A DNA stretch of 64,000 bases. It comes from Planotetraspora thailandica. GTDB lineage: Bacteria > Actinomycetota > Actinomycetes > Streptosporangiales > Streptosporangiaceae. The notes under the pieces are model-generated. The model was not told the origin of the DNA. It saw only the letters and a list, made by a program, of their open reading frames with translations, and searched no databases. This document shows positions 44,518-54,180 of this stretch, in pieces. Made by a program: the position numbers and the translations under genes. How positions within the stretch are numbered: the first letter of the stretch is position 1; each line of letters starts with the position of its first letter. Location of the stretch: assembly GCF_016863335.1 (NCBI RefSeq), contig NZ_BOOR01000055.1:1-64000 (forward strand), in the 5' to 3' direction.

Positions 44518-45177
44518 GTGAGCACCATCTTTCGGCTGGACGCGAGCATTCGGGACGAGGCGTCGGGATCGGTGACGAGGGCGGTCGCCTCGACGCTGGA
44601 GACCGCGTTGACCGCGCAGCAGGGCGGCCTGACCATCGTGCGCCGGGAGATCGGCCTGACCCCGCTGCCGTCGACCGCGTGGGCGGCCAGTGCGTTCGCC
44701 GGCTATGTGCCGTCCGAGGAGCGCAGCGCCACGCAGCGGGAAGGGGTCGCCCTCGCGGCGACGCTGGCCGACGAACTGGTCGAGGCGGACGCTTACGTGC
44801 TCGCCGTGCCGTTCTACAACTACGGCGTCTCCCAGCACTTCAAGACCTGGGTCGACCTCGTGATGACCGACGCGCGGTTCGGGCCGGGCGCGAAGCCTCT
44901 CGACGGGCGGCCGGCTTTCCTCGTGATCGCCCGCGGCGGCGGTTACGGCGCGGGCACTCCGCGGGAGGGCTGGGACCACGCCACCGCGTGGCTGCTTCGC
45001 ATTCTCACCGACCTGTGGGGCCTGGACGTGCAGATCATCGAGAGCGAGCTCACTCTGGCCCCCGTGACGCCGGCCATGGAGAGCCTGCGCGAGCTCGCGG
45101 CGAAGAACCTGCGCAACGCGCACGACTCCGCAGAGGGCCACGGCCGCGAGCTCGCCAGGAAGCTCCTCGTGGGCTGA
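44518..45177 (+). CDS. FMN-dependent NADH:quinone/azo reductase
   Basis: The 219-aa protein belongs to the flavodoxin-like AzoR/DT-diaphorase family: RLDASIRDEASGSVTR at the N-terminus (FMN phosphate loop), AVPFYNYGVSQHFKTWVDLV (about 100-119) and ARGGGYG. It reduces quinones or azo compounds and removes electrophiles. The start is a GTG with GAGGAG upstream. Confidence 0.88.
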   Translation: MSTIFRLDASIRDEASGSVTRAVASTLETALTAQQGGLTIVRREIGLTPLPSTAWAASAFAGYVPSEERSATQREGVALAATLADELVEADAYVLAVPFYNYGVSQHFKTWVDLVMTDARFGPGAKPLDGRPAFLVIARGGGYGAGTPREGWDHATAWLLRILTDLWGLDVQIIESELTLAPVTPAMESLRELAAKNLRNAHDSAEGHGRELARKLLVG

Positions 45178-45191
45178 GCCCGGGTGCTCAC

Positions 45192-45222
45192 CCGGCCGCC
45201 TCGACGGGGGCGAGGCGGCCGG
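45192..45222. terminator. terminator between azoreductase and esterase genes
   Basis: Perfect arms CCGGCCGCCTCG (45192-45203) and CGAGGCGGCCGG (45211-45222) lie between two convergent genes. Confidence 0.75.
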
Positions 45223-45289
45223 CGGTGGCGGTGCCCGGGCACGGCGTGAAGAGGACGAGCAGCGGGACCCGGCCGTCGCCGGGCGGATG

Positions 45290-46234
45290 TCACACGGACC
45301 GGCGGAACGCGTCGAGCGCGATCTCCAGGTCGAGTGATCCGCCCGCCTCGTGCCCGTTGAACTCCCACGCCCGCAGCTCCTTCGGCCCGGCGTAGGCGTT
45401 GTAGGCGGCGAAGGCGGTCGAGGACGGGCAGACCTGGTCGAGCAGGCCGGTTGAGAACCATGCCGGGGCGGTGGCGCGCTGGGCGAACGCGATCCCGTCG
45501 AAATAGGCAAGAGTTCCGAAGACGGTGGCCGCCGCTTCGCGATGTGTGCCTAGATATCCAGATATTTCCAGGTATGGGCCGTCGGTGCTCGTGCGCACGG
45601 CCTGCCGGATGTCGCACAGCAGCGGCGCCTGCAGATGGACCGCGCGCAGGTCCGGCGCCAGGCCCGCCACAGCCAGCGCGATCCCGCCGCCCTGGCTCGC
45701 CCCGACGACGCCGACCCGCGCAGGGTCGACCAGGTCGACGGCGCGCACCGCCTCCACCGCGCGGACCGCGTCGGTGAAGACTCGCCGGTAGAAATACGTC
45801 TGTCTGTCGTCGATCCCGCGGGTCATGAACCCCGGGTAGGACGGGCCCGCGCCGACCGGGTCGGGGGTGTTCCCGCCCGCCCACGCGCCGCCCTGACCCC
45901 GGGTGTCCATCAGCAGGTGGGCGTACCCGGCGGACGGCCACAACAGGTCGTCGAGGGGGTGACCGCGCCCGCTGGAGTACCCGTGGAACTGCACGACCGC
46001 GGGCAGCGGTCCGTCCCGGTGCCGCGGGACGCGCAACCACGCCCTGACCGGGTGCCCGCCGAATCCGCGGAAGGACACGTCGAACACGTCGATCGTTCGC
46101 AGCGCCGTGTCGACGCGGGTGAGGTTCAGATCGAGGGGGTGGTCGGCCGCCGCGTCGAGGGTGTCGCGCCAGAACGCGTCGAAGTCCGCTGGAGCCTCGT
46201 AGGAGCCGCGGTAGTCGCGCAGGTCCGCCGTCAT
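45290..46234 (-). CDS. CE7-family acetyl esterase
   Basis: The 314-aa alpha/beta-hydrolase is close to acetyl xylan esterase/cephalosporin C deacetylase. The nucleophile is Ser in GASQGG (about 182-187), the acid is in LLDQVCPSST, and the histidine is in FNGHEAGG. The segment DTRGQGGAWAGGNTPDP is a family hallmark. There is no signal peptide, so it probably removes acetyl groups from imported oligosaccharides. Its start overlaps the GH95 stop by four bases. Confidence 0.9.
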   Translation of the reverse strand: MTADLRDYRGSYEAPADFDAFWRDTLDAAADHPLDLNLTRVDTALRTIDVFDVSFRGFGGHPVRAWLRVPRHRDGPLPAVVQFHGYSSGRGHPLDDLLWPSAGYAHLLMDTRGQGGAWAGGNTPDPVGAGPSYPGFMTRGIDDRQTYFYRRVFTDAVRAVEAVRAVDLVDPARVGVVGASQGGGIALAVAGLAPDLRAVHLQAPLLCDIRQAVRTSTDGPYLEISGYLGTHREAAATVFGTLAYFDGIAFAQRATAPAWFSTGLLDQVCPSSTAFAAYNAYAGPKELRAWEFNGHEAGGSLDLEIALDAFRRSV

Positions 46235-48675
46235 CGGCTCGCCGTCCTCTCCCGTACGTTCAGCGACGGCCCGAGCAGGACCGTCTCACCCGCGCCGAGT
46301 GTCACCTCGGCCGTCGTCGCGCCGTGGCGCAGGCGGGCCGTGCGGGTGCCGTCCCGAAGCTCGTCGCGGATCGTCAGCGAGACGAGCTCGCCGTGCCGCC
46401 ACGTGAGGTCCAGGGTCCACCCGCCGCGGCAGCGCACACCCCGGGCGGATCCGTCGGCCCACTCGGGAGGCACGGCCGGCAGCACCCGGATGAGCCCGCC
46501 GTGGCTTTGCACCACCATCTCCAGCAGCGCCGCCATGATGCCGTAGTTGCCGTCGATCTGGAACGGCGGGTGGGTGCTGAACAGGTTGGGCAGCAGGCCG
46601 CCCCAGACCGAGCCGTCGACGGGAACGTTCACCTCCGGGTCGTCGCTGTACGGACGGGTCGCCTCCAGGAACAGCTGCCGAGCCGTACGGGCGTCGCCCA
46701 GACGCGCGCGTAGCGCGATCTTCCATGCCCACGACCAGCCCATGGCGCCGGGCCCCCGCGCGTCGAGCGACCGCGCGGCCGCCGCGGCGAGCTCGGGCGT
46801 GCGGTCCGGGTCGATCTGGCCGAGCGGATAGAGGCCCGCCAGGAACGACAGGTGCCGATGGTGCGGGTCGTGTTCCGGGTGGTCCTCCGCCCATTCCCGC
46901 AGCCGGCCGTCCGGGGCGATCTCCGGGCCCCGCAGCCGGGGCAGCGCGGCCCGGATCTCCTCGCAGATCGGGTCGTCGAGGCCCAGTGCCTCCGCCGCGT
47001 CGAGGCAGTGCGCGAACAGGGCGCGGATCAGCGCCATGTCCATGGCGGTGGAGTACGACAACGACTCGGGAGTTCCCCGCCAGGAGACGAACAGGTTCTC
47101 CGGCGACGTGGAGGGCACGGTGTCGAGCCGGCCGCCGGGTCCGTCGACCAGCCAGTCCAGGCAGAACTCGGCGGAGCCGCGGAGCAGCGGCCAGCCGCGG
47201 TCACGCAGGAAGTCCAGATCGCGGCCGAACTCGAAGTGCTCCCACACATGGTGGGCCAGCCAGACGCCGCCCATCATCCAGATGGCCCACGAGGGGTTGC
47301 CGCGCCCCATGCCCACCGGCAGGGCCCAGCCCCACATGTCGGTGTTGTGGTGGGTGACCCAGCCGCGCGCGCCGTACAGCTCCCGGCTCACGTCGGCTCC
47401 CGTCCGCGAGAGCCGTTCGATCAGGTCGAACAGCGGCTCGTGGCACTCGGGCAGGCCCGCGGTCTCCGCACCCCAGTAGTTCATCTGGGTGTTGATGTTG
47501 ACGGTGTAGTTCGACGACCACGCGGGGCGCAGGTCGGCGTTCCACAGGCCCTGCAGGTTGGCCGGCGGCCCGGCGCCGGGGCGGGACGCCGACGCGAGTA
47601 GATACCTGCCGAGCTGGAACATCACCGTGGCAACCAGGCCCTCGTCGGCGCCGGACAGGACGTCGCGCTCGACGTCGAACGTGCCCGACCGCCTGGACCC
47701 GATCGTGAGCCCGGCCGACCCCAGCAGCGCGCGCAGATCCAGCCGGTGCGCGTGCAGCAGTTCGTCGCCGCCGTCCGCGACCGCGGCCTCTGCCGCTCGG
47801 GTGGCACGGGCCAGGTGTTCCTTCCGGGTCGCCGACGAGATCAGGTCCGCCGGGCGCGCCCAATGGTCGGCGGCGCCCGTCGAGCTGGTGACGACCACCA
47901 GCGCCCGCGACATGCCGGCGACCGACCATGCGCCGTCGGAGGCGGTGACCGTGCCGTCGGTCTCGATCCGCACGGCCGCCGCCGCGAAGGGGTCGTAGCC
48001 GCCGCCCGCGGGAGCGCCGTAACGCAGGGGTTCGGCGACGTCCGGCTCGTGCAGCGGCGCGCCGTCCACGGGCACCTCGACGCCGAGCGTCAACCCGGCC
48101 GCACCGGCCGAACGGTGGACCACGCGCAGCGGCGAGGACAACTCCAGCCGCATGTCCACTGTGCTGTCGTCGATGCCGCCGCCCTCGACGACGACCTCGA
48201 CGCAGATCGCCCCCGCCGGCCGGCTCGCCCAGGTGCGCCGGCGTACGGTGCACCCGCCGAGTTGGACGAGCTCGCTGACCAGGCCCTCGTCGAGGTTGAG
48301 CGTGCGGCCCCCGTAGGACGCGTCGCCGCCGCCTTCGAGGGTCATCCACAGGTCGACGAACGGCAGATACTCCTGGCTGTACCTGCCTTCGAAGGACATC
48401 AGCAGCGACTCGGCGCGCCGGTGGTCGTCCTCGCGGACGGCCTGCCGCACCTCGGCCAGCCGGTCCGGGCCCGCACCCGCGGCGAGCACGTCCGCGAGCG
48501 CGCGGGCCGGGCCTCCCGGATCGCCCGACCAGACCGTCGCGTCGTTGATCTGGAACCTGCTTGTCCGGACGCCGCCGAACACCATCGCGCCGAGCCGGCC
48601 GTTGCCGACCGGCGCCGCCTCGAACCAGTTCGACGCGGGCCGCGGCCACGCCAGAACGAGATCGCCGTCGCCCAT
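46231..48675 (-). CDS. GH95 alpha-L-fucosidase/alpha-L-galactosidase
   Basis: The 814-aa enzyme has the GH95 layout (N-terminal beta domain, (alpha/alpha)6 barrel, C-terminal beta domain). The active-site residues known from bifidobacterial AfcA can be placed: the Asn pair in NINTQMNYW, the acid Glu in STSPENLF and the Asp in QIDGNYG. It should cleave terminal alpha-1,2-L-fucosyl or L-galactosyl residues. No signal peptide is present, so it works inside the cell. The start at 48675 follows AAGGACGG. Confidence 0.92.
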   Translation of the reverse strand: MGDGDLVLAWPRPASNWFEAAPVGNGRLGAMVFGGVRTSRFQINDATVWSGDPGGPARALADVLAAGAGPDRLAEVRQAVREDDHRRAESLLMSFEGRYSQEYLPFVDLWMTLEGGGDASYGGRTLNLDEGLVSELVQLGGCTVRRRTWASRPAGAICVEVVVEGGGIDDSTVDMRLELSSPLRVVHRSAGAAGLTLGVEVPVDGAPLHEPDVAEPLRYGAPAGGGYDPFAAAAVRIETDGTVTASDGAWSVAGMSRALVVVTSSTGAADHWARPADLISSATRKEHLARATRAAEAAVADGGDELLHAHRLDLRALLGSAGLTIGSRRSGTFDVERDVLSGADEGLVATVMFQLGRYLLASASRPGAGPPANLQGLWNADLRPAWSSNYTVNINTQMNYWGAETAGLPECHEPLFDLIERLSRTGADVSRELYGARGWVTHHNTDMWGWALPVGMGRGNPSWAIWMMGGVWLAHHVWEHFEFGRDLDFLRDRGWPLLRGSAEFCLDWLVDGPGGRLDTVPSTSPENLFVSWRGTPESLSYSTAMDMALIRALFAHCLDAAEALGLDDPICEEIRAALPRLRGPEIAPDGRLREWAEDHPEHDPHHRHLSFLAGLYPLGQIDPDRTPELAAAAARSLDARGPGAMGWSWAWKIALRARLGDARTARQLFLEATRPYSDDPEVNVPVDGSVWGGLLPNLFSTHPPFQIDGNYGIMAALLEMVVQSHGGLIRVLPAVPPEWADGSARGVRCRGGWTLDLTWRHGELVSLTIRDELRDGTRTARLRHGATTAEVTLGAGETVLLGPSLNVRERTASR

Positions 48676-48712
48676 CCGTCCTTCACCCACTTCGATGCTC
48701 GTACACGGAGAA

Positions 48713-48753
48713 GGGCCCGGCACCGCGCCATATCGTGACGCCGTACCGGGCCC
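48713..48753 (-). terminator. hairpin terminator after the GH27 gene
   Basis: GGGCCCGGCAC (48713-48723) pairs with GTACCGGGCCC (48743-48753) with one mismatch, starting 6 bases beyond the GH27 stop. It separates the GH27 and GH95 transcripts, at least in part. Confidence 0.55.
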
Positions 48754-48759
48754 GGAAAC

Positions 48760-50694
48760 CTACCGGCTGCTCAGCGGGACCTCGACCTTGTCGATGTCCG
48801 GCGAGTAGACCGGCGTGCTGCTGTCGATCTCGATGGTGTTCGCGCCGGCGTGCAACTGCAGCGGCACGGTCAGCGTGGCCGGGATGTCCCAGCCGCCGCT
48901 GGGCGGGAAGGCCAGAGTGACGCCGTTCTGCCCGTTGGCCGACACCGTCGCCGAACGCGGATCGCCCGTGACATAGCGGATGTTCACCTCGTAGACGCCC
49001 GCCTTCGGCACGGTCACGCCGTTGAAACGCAACGCGCCGCCGTTGTAGAGGTTGCCGACCTTCGTGCCGCCCGAGCAGCTGGAGCAACCGGCCGTCGAGG
49101 CCCCGCCGACGAGCGTGTTCGCGCCGGCCTCCGCCTCGTAGGAGGCCGTCTTGACGGCGCCGCCCTTCGGCGTGACCTTGAACAGCCTCGAGCCGTGCGC
49201 CGGCAGCGTCGCCGAGATGGACCCGTCGTACGTGCCCAGGTCCTTGCGCTGCCACAGGTCGCGGACGGCGGCCTTGCCGCCGAAGCCGAAGCTGCTCCAG
49301 TTCCCGGTCACCTTCGCGGGCAGGCTGCCCATGTTGAACAGCGCCACGGTGTAGGTGCCGTCGGCGTTCTTCGCGCCCCAGACCTGCGCGGGCCCGGTCG
49401 GCGTCACCGGACGGGCCGGGATGCCCTGCTGGTCGACCGCGATGACCTCGCGGTTGGTGAGCAGGGACAGGCCGTAGGAGTCGAGCTTGGTGAGGTCGTC
49501 ACCGGTGTAGAGCGGGGCCGCGGAGATCGCCCACAGCGTCATGTAGCTCTGCCGCTCGTCGGTGTTGAGGCCGTCCATCTCACCGCTGCCGACATCGAGC
49601 GAGTCGAGGTCGTTCCAGCCGCCGGGTCCTGCCCACGGAGTCCAGGCGGGCACGTCGTCCCACCGGATCTTCACGGAGTTGTTCCACGTCACGAGGGTGT
49701 CGCAGTAGCACTCGACGTCGGTCTCGATGCGCCAGCCGTTGGAGTACTTCTTCCAGTCTGCGGCGTAGTTGCGGTCGAGCGACCACGACACCAGGAAGCG
49801 GATCGGACGGCCGGTCTTGTCGATGGCGGCCCGCCAGGCGGCGACGTCCGGGACGTTGTTGTAGTTGTCACCGCTCTTGAACGAGCCGGGGCCGACGCCG
49901 TCGAGCTTCAGGAAGTCGTAGCCCCAGTCGGCGATCAGCTGGGCCTGCGAGTCGACGTACTTCTGCGCGCAGGACTTCGAGAAGTCGATCTTGTACGAGC
50001 TGTCCCAGCCGTTGGTGGTGCGCAGGTCCGGGTACACGATGTCGGCGGTGGTGCAGCCGGGGGCGTTCCAGATCGGCGTCGTGCCGTTCCGGTAGGCCTC
50101 CTTGGCCAGGCCGACGGCGAGGTAGATGCCGGCCTTGAGGCCCTTGGCGTGGAGCTGGTCGGCGACGTACTTCATGCCGTGCGGGAACCGCTCCGGCGAG
50201 GCGATCTCACGCCCGTACTCGTCGAACCCGGGCGTCCAGGTGGTGGTCCTCGACCAGCCGGCGTCGATGTTGACGTAGTCGTAGCCGTACGGCTTGAGCT
50301 TCTTGGCCAGCACGTCGGCCTGCTCCAGCACGTGGGCCTCGGTCAGCCAGTTGCCGTTGCCTCCCGGGTTGACCCCCGGATAGTTCGTGGACTCCAGGCT
50401 CCAGCTGCTCCAGCCCATGAGCGGGCGGTCCGCGATGCCGTCGGCGGCCGCCGCGGCGGCCGCCTTGTCCGCGGCCGCCAGGGCGGCCGACGAGGGGTCC
50501 CGGGTGACGGCGCCCGGCGTCGCGAGACTGTCGGACGGCTTGGGCCGCGGACCGGTTCCCGCCGCCTGCGCCGGTACGGCGCCCGCACCGAGGCTCACGA
50601 CCAGGGCGGCCGCGAGGAGCGAGGCGCCGGCGCGGATCCGGCGTCTGCGGGGGGAGTCTCCGGGCCGTCCGGATGTGCCTGATGGTGACTGCAC
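48760..50694 (-). CDS. secreted GH27 alpha-galactosidase with carbohydrate-binding module
   Basis: The 644-aa protein has a signal peptide (after a basic stretch; helix about 22-42, AQAAG), an Ala/Asp-rich linker, a GH27 barrel (about 85-420; PLMGWSSWS at the start, nucleophile in FLKLDGVGP, acid/base in WRIETDVE), a beta domain, and a CBM35/CBM6-like module at the C-terminus (about 515-644). GH27 enzymes release terminal alpha-galactose or beta-L-arabinopyranose from polymers. It is the only exported hydrolase in this cluster. Confidence 0.9.
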   Translation of the reverse strand: MQSPSGTSGRPGDSPRRRRIRAGASLLAAALVVSLGAGAVPAQAAGTGPRPKPSDSLATPGAVTRDPSSAALAAADKAAAAAAADGIADRPLMGWSSWSLESTNYPGVNPGGNGNWLTEAHVLEQADVLAKKLKPYGYDYVNIDAGWSRTTTWTPGFDEYGREIASPERFPHGMKYVADQLHAKGLKAGIYLAVGLAKEAYRNGTTPIWNAPGCTTADIVYPDLRTTNGWDSSYKIDFSKSCAQKYVDSQAQLIADWGYDFLKLDGVGPGSFKSGDNYNNVPDVAAWRAAIDKTGRPIRFLVSWSLDRNYAADWKKYSNGWRIETDVECYCDTLVTWNNSVKIRWDDVPAWTPWAGPGGWNDLDSLDVGSGEMDGLNTDERQSYMTLWAISAAPLYTGDDLTKLDSYGLSLLTNREVIAVDQQGIPARPVTPTGPAQVWGAKNADGTYTVALFNMGSLPAKVTGNWSSFGFGGKAAVRDLWQRKDLGTYDGSISATLPAHGSRLFKVTPKGGAVKTASYEAEAGANTLVGGASTAGCSSCSGGTKVGNLYNGGALRFNGVTVPKAGVYEVNIRYVTGDPRSATVSANGQNGVTLAFPPSGGWDIPATLTVPLQLHAGANTIEIDSSTPVYSPDIDKVEVPLSSR

Positions 50695-50718
50695 GTCACG
50701 CCTCCTGAGGGGGTGATG

Positions 50719-50737
50719 CCGGCCGCGCCGCGGCCGG
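50719..50737 (-). terminator. short hairpin after the ROK gene
   Basis: CCGGCCGC-GCC-GCGGCCGG is a perfect 8-bp stem located 25 bases beyond the ROK stop codon and upstream of the GH27 start. Confidence 0.45.
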
Positions 50738-50761
50738 AGGGGGGAATTCGAGGCAGACAGG

Positions 50762-51922
50762 TCAGGGAGCGACGAGCGACTGGATGCTCACCGCTGCCGC
50801 TCCGCGTGCCCACTCCTCGAAGGGCAACGGGCGGATGGACAACGGGCACTGGACGGCGGCGCCGAAGGCCTGGCGCTCGAATCCGGTGCGGATGTGGGTT
50901 TCGAACAGGTCGTAGGCGGCCAGCCCCTCGCCGGACACGACGATCCGGGCGGGGCCGACCAGGTTGGCGACGGCGGCGATGCCGGTGCCGATCGCGGTGC
51001 CCCCGCGGGCGAAGACGGCGGCGACCCGCTCGTCGCCGCCCCGCGCCAGGGCCACCGCGTCGTCGATGGTCAGGCCGGGCTTGCCCGTGCACGCGCGGGC
51101 CTGGCTGACGATGGCGTCGGTTCCGGCGATGGCCTCCACGCAGCCGCGGCTGCCGCAGTGGCAGTCGGGGCCGGTGGCGTCGACGCCGATGTGGCCGATC
51201 TCGCCGGCCACGCCGTGCGAGCCGGAGACCAGCCGGCCGTTGACGACCAGGCCGCAGCCGATGCCGGTGCCGACGGTGATGAGGGCGAACGACTCGGCGC
51301 CGACGCCTTCGCCGAACCAGTGCTCGGCCGTGGTCAGCGCTTTGACGTCGTTCTCCACCGTGACGGCCAGCCCGGTGATCCGCGCCGCGCGTTCGCGCAG
51401 CGGCACGTCGTGCCACCGCAGGAACGGCGAATAGCGGACCAGGCCGGTGCCGCGGTCCACGTCGCCGGAGACGGCGAGCCCCAGGCGGCGGGTGCGGGCC
51501 CGGTAATCGCCGGGACCGTCCAGCAGGTCGTCGATGAGCCGGCCGAGTTCGGTGAGGACGGCGTCGACGCCGGGGTCGGCCAGCGGCCGGTGCGCCGCGA
51601 CGCGCACATCGGCGGACAGGTCACAGACCACGCCGATCAGCTCGTCGGCGGTGATTTTCACGCCGACGAAGTATTCGCGATCCGGGCATATGGCCAGGGG
51701 GCTCGCGGGGCGACCGGCTCCGGGGCCGGTCCGCTCGGTCGCGGCCAGCTCCTGGAGGTAGCCCGCCTCGATGAGCGGCCGCGCGGCCTTGGTGACGGCG
51801 GCGGAGGACAGCCCGAGCCGGTTGGCGAGGCTCACCCGGCTCAGCGGTCCTTCGGTCAGCACCGCCGTGAACACGGCCGTGGCCGCCGGGGCGAGGGCAC
51901 CCGTGCCGGTCTCGGAAAGCAT
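50762..51922 (-). CDS. ROK-family sugar-responsive repressor
   Basis: The 386-aa protein joins a MarR-like winged helix (about 12-70; LSRVSLANRLGLSSAAVTKAARPLIEAGYL) to a ROK sugar-kinase-like domain (about 85-380; TVGTGIGCGLVVNG; zinc site GHIGVDATGPDCHCGSRGCVE). ROK/NagC/XylR proteins release DNA when their sugar binds. It lies inside the galactoside cluster and is divergent from the GH36 gene. The start codon lies right at the expected transcript start, so the mRNA seems leaderless. Confidence 0.9.
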   Translation of the reverse strand: MLSETGTGALAPAATAVFTAVLTEGPLSRVSLANRLGLSSAAVTKAARPLIEAGYLQELAATERTGPGAGRPASPLAICPDREYFVGVKITADELIGVVCDLSADVRVAAHRPLADPGVDAVLTELGRLIDDLLDGPGDYRARTRRLGLAVSGDVDRGTGLVRYSPFLRWHDVPLRERAARITGLAVTVENDVKALTTAEHWFGEGVGAESFALITVGTGIGCGLVVNGRLVSGSHGVAGEIGHIGVDATGPDCHCGSRGCVEAIAGTDAIVSQARACTGKPGLTIDDAVALARGGDERVAAVFARGGTAIGTGIAAVANLVGPARIVVSGEGLAAYDLFETHIRTGFERQAFGAAVQCPLSIRPLPFEEWARGAAAVSIQSLVAP

Positions 51923-51929
51923 GGCCCGA

Positions 51930-51991
51930 AACGTAGGCGTAATAATTTCCTTCGTCAAGTATTGATTTGCGGGCCGGACGAGTCCTACGCT
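51930..51991. promoter_or_regulatory. back-to-back ROK and GH36 promoters with shared dyad
   Basis: On the minus strand TTGACG (51953-51958) and TACGTT (51930-51935) are 17 bases apart. On the plus strand TTGATT (51962-51967) and TACGCT (51986-51991) are 18 apart. The two -35 boxes are separated by only 3 bases and form the dyad TCAA-GTA-TTGA (51955-51965), a natural site for the ROK repressor. Confidence 0.65.
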
Positions 51992-52033
51992 CAGCGGCAC
52001 TCACCGGCCTGTCCGTCCGACTTTGAGGACCCG

Positions 52034-54133
52034 ATGCCCTCTGTGCTCTTCGACCCCGATCACCGCCTGTGGTTGCTCCGCGGCCCGACCACGGCGTATG
52101 CCGTACGGCTCGCCGAGGACGACAGTGTGCGGCACGTCCACTGGGGCGCCCCGCTGACGCTCGGCCAGGCGGCCGAGCTGGCCGAGCGCATCTCACCGGC
52201 GGCGAGCAGCTTCGAGGCGGTCGCCGACGTGGACGAGCTGGCGGTGGAGGGCGGCGCCCGCTTCGGGCCGCCCAGCCTGCTCGTGCGGTTCGCCGACGGC
52301 ACGCGCGGCGTCGAATGGCGGTACGCCGGCCACGACATCGACGACGACGGCGGCCACCTGCGCATCCACCTCGACGACCGGCACTACCCGCTCAGGGTCA
52401 CCCTCAACTACCGGGTGCACGCCGGCAGCGACGTGATCGAACGATGGACGCTCGTCGAGAACCGGGACGAGCATGACCCCGTCGCCGTGCTGCGCCTCGA
52501 CTCCGCCGCCTGGGCGGCCCCGCATCGCACCCGTTACCGGATGAGCCACCTCGTCGGCGGCTGGAACAGCGAGTTCCAGCTCCGGCGCACCGACGTGCCG
52601 GTGGCGGAGACGGTGCTGACCAGCCGCCGCGGCATGACCAGCCACCACGCCAACCCCTGGCTCGCCGTCGACGACGGCACCGCCGTCGAGGAGCACGGCG
52701 AGGTCTGGAGCACCGCCCTCGCCTGGAGCGGCAGCTGGCGGGTCACCCTGCACCGCGACCCCGTCGGCCGGGTCACGTGGACGGGCGGCTTCGGCCACGA
52801 GGGGCTCACCTGGTCGCTGGCGCCCGGCGAGACGCTCGAGACCCCGGTGTTCGCCGGCCTCTACACGGCGAACGGCTTCGGCGCGGCCAGCCGTGCCTGG
52901 CACGCATACGTCCGCGAGCACGTGCTGTCCCACCCCGACGAGACCCACCCCGTGCTCTACAACTCGTGGGAGGCGACCGGCTTCGACGTCGACGAGGCCG
53001 GCCAGATGGCCCTGGCGGCGCGCGCAGCCCGCCTCGGCGTCGAGCTCTTCGTGATGGACGACGGCTGGTTCGGCGCCCGCACCAGCGAACGCGCCGGCCT
53101 CGGCGACTGGACGCCCAACTCCGACCGCTTCCCCTCCGGCCTGGGACCGCTGGTGGCGGAGGTGCGCCGGCTCGGCATGCGCTTCGGGATCTGGGTGGAG
53201 CCCGAGTCGGTCAACCCCGACAGCGACCTCTACCGGGCGCACCCGGACTGGGTGCTCCACATGGCCAACCGTGGCCGCACCGAGATGCGCAACCAGCTGG
53301 TGCTCAACCTCGCCCGGCCGGACGCCGCCGAGTGGACCCACGCGTGGCTGGACCGGCTGGTCGGCGAGTACGGCGTCGACTTCCTCAAGTGGGACGCCAA
53401 CAGACCGTTCACCGAGGCCGGGTGGCCCGGCCACGGCGACCCCGACCGGTTGTGGATCGAGCACACGCGAGCCGTCTACCAGATCATGGACCGGCTGCGG
53501 GCCGACCACCCCGGTCTGCGCATCGAAGCGTGCGCGGGCGGGGGAGGGCGCGCCGACCTCGGCGTCCTGGCCCGCACCGACCAGGTGTGGATCTCGGACA
53601 ACACCGACCCGGTCGACCGCATCGGCATCCAGCACGGATTCAGCCAGCTCTATCCCGCGCACGTCATGAGCGCCTGGGTGACCGACAGCCCCAACGTCGC
53701 CACCGCGCGGCGCACCCCGCTCCGCTTCCGGTTCCACGTCGCCATGGCCGGCGTCCTCGGCATCGGCGGCGACCTCACCGCGTGGACCGAGCAGGAGCTG
53801 AAGGAGAGCGCCGAGCTGGTGGCCGCCTACAAGCGCGTCCGGCCGGTCGTCCAGCACGGCCGGCAGCACCGCCTGCGCGGCGACGGCACGCTGACCGCGG
53901 TGCAGTACACCCGCGACGACGACCACGTGGTGCTCGCCTGGTGCCCCACCCGCGCCTTCGGCCACGACCCGGCGCCCCTGCGGCTGGCTGCGGTCCAGCC
54001 CGAGGCGACCTACCTCGACCTGGACACCGGGGCGACCTACCCGGGCGCCGTTCTGCTGCACTCGGGCCTGCCCCTCGACCTGCCTCCCGGTGACCACGCC
54101 AGCACCCTCGTCCGCCTGCGGAAGGCGGGCTAG
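52034..54133 (+). CDS. GH36 alpha-galactosidase
   Basis: The 699-aa enzyme has the three-domain GH36 form: an N-terminal beta-sandwich (about 1-290), a TIM barrel (about 300-620) and a C-terminal beta domain. The nucleophile Asp is in FLKWDANRPF and the acid/base Asp in WISDNTDPVDR; CAGGGGRADLGVL is also typical. It has no signal peptide, so it would cleave imported alpha-galactosides. The ATG follows GAGGAC. It is the first gene of the importer side of the cluster. Confidence 0.93.
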   Translation: MPSVLFDPDHRLWLLRGPTTAYAVRLAEDDSVRHVHWGAPLTLGQAAELAERISPAASSFEAVADVDELAVEGGARFGPPSLLVRFADGTRGVEWRYAGHDIDDDGGHLRIHLDDRHYPLRVTLNYRVHAGSDVIERWTLVENRDEHDPVAVLRLDSAAWAAPHRTRYRMSHLVGGWNSEFQLRRTDVPVAETVLTSRRGMTSHHANPWLAVDDGTAVEEHGEVWSTALAWSGSWRVTLHRDPVGRVTWTGGFGHEGLTWSLAPGETLETPVFAGLYTANGFGAASRAWHAYVREHVLSHPDETHPVLYNSWEATGFDVDEAGQMALAARAARLGVELFVMDDGWFGARTSERAGLGDWTPNSDRFPSGLGPLVAEVRRLGMRFGIWVEPESVNPDSDLYRAHPDWVLHMANRGRTEMRNQLVLNLARPDAAEWTHAWLDRLVGEYGVDFLKWDANRPFTEAGWPGHGDPDRLWIEHTRAVYQIMDRLRADHPGLRIEACAGGGGRADLGVLARTDQVWISDNTDPVDRIGIQHGFSQLYPAHVMSAWVTDSPNVATARRTPLRFRFHVAMAGVLGIGGDLTAWTEQELKESAELVAAYKRVRPVVQHGRQHRLRGDGTLTAVQYTRDDDHVVLAWCPTRAFGHDPAPLRLAAVQPEATYLDLDTGATYPGAVLLHSGLPLDLPPGDHASTLVRLRKAG

Positions 54134-54180
54134 CCCGGCATGGACACGCAGGCACTCCCCTCACCACCATTGGAGATCCC

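Noticed and set aside
50894-52033. N-terminal extension of the GH36 frame
   Set aside because: It is antisense to the ROK gene; the GH36 fold begins at 52034 after a good ribosome site.
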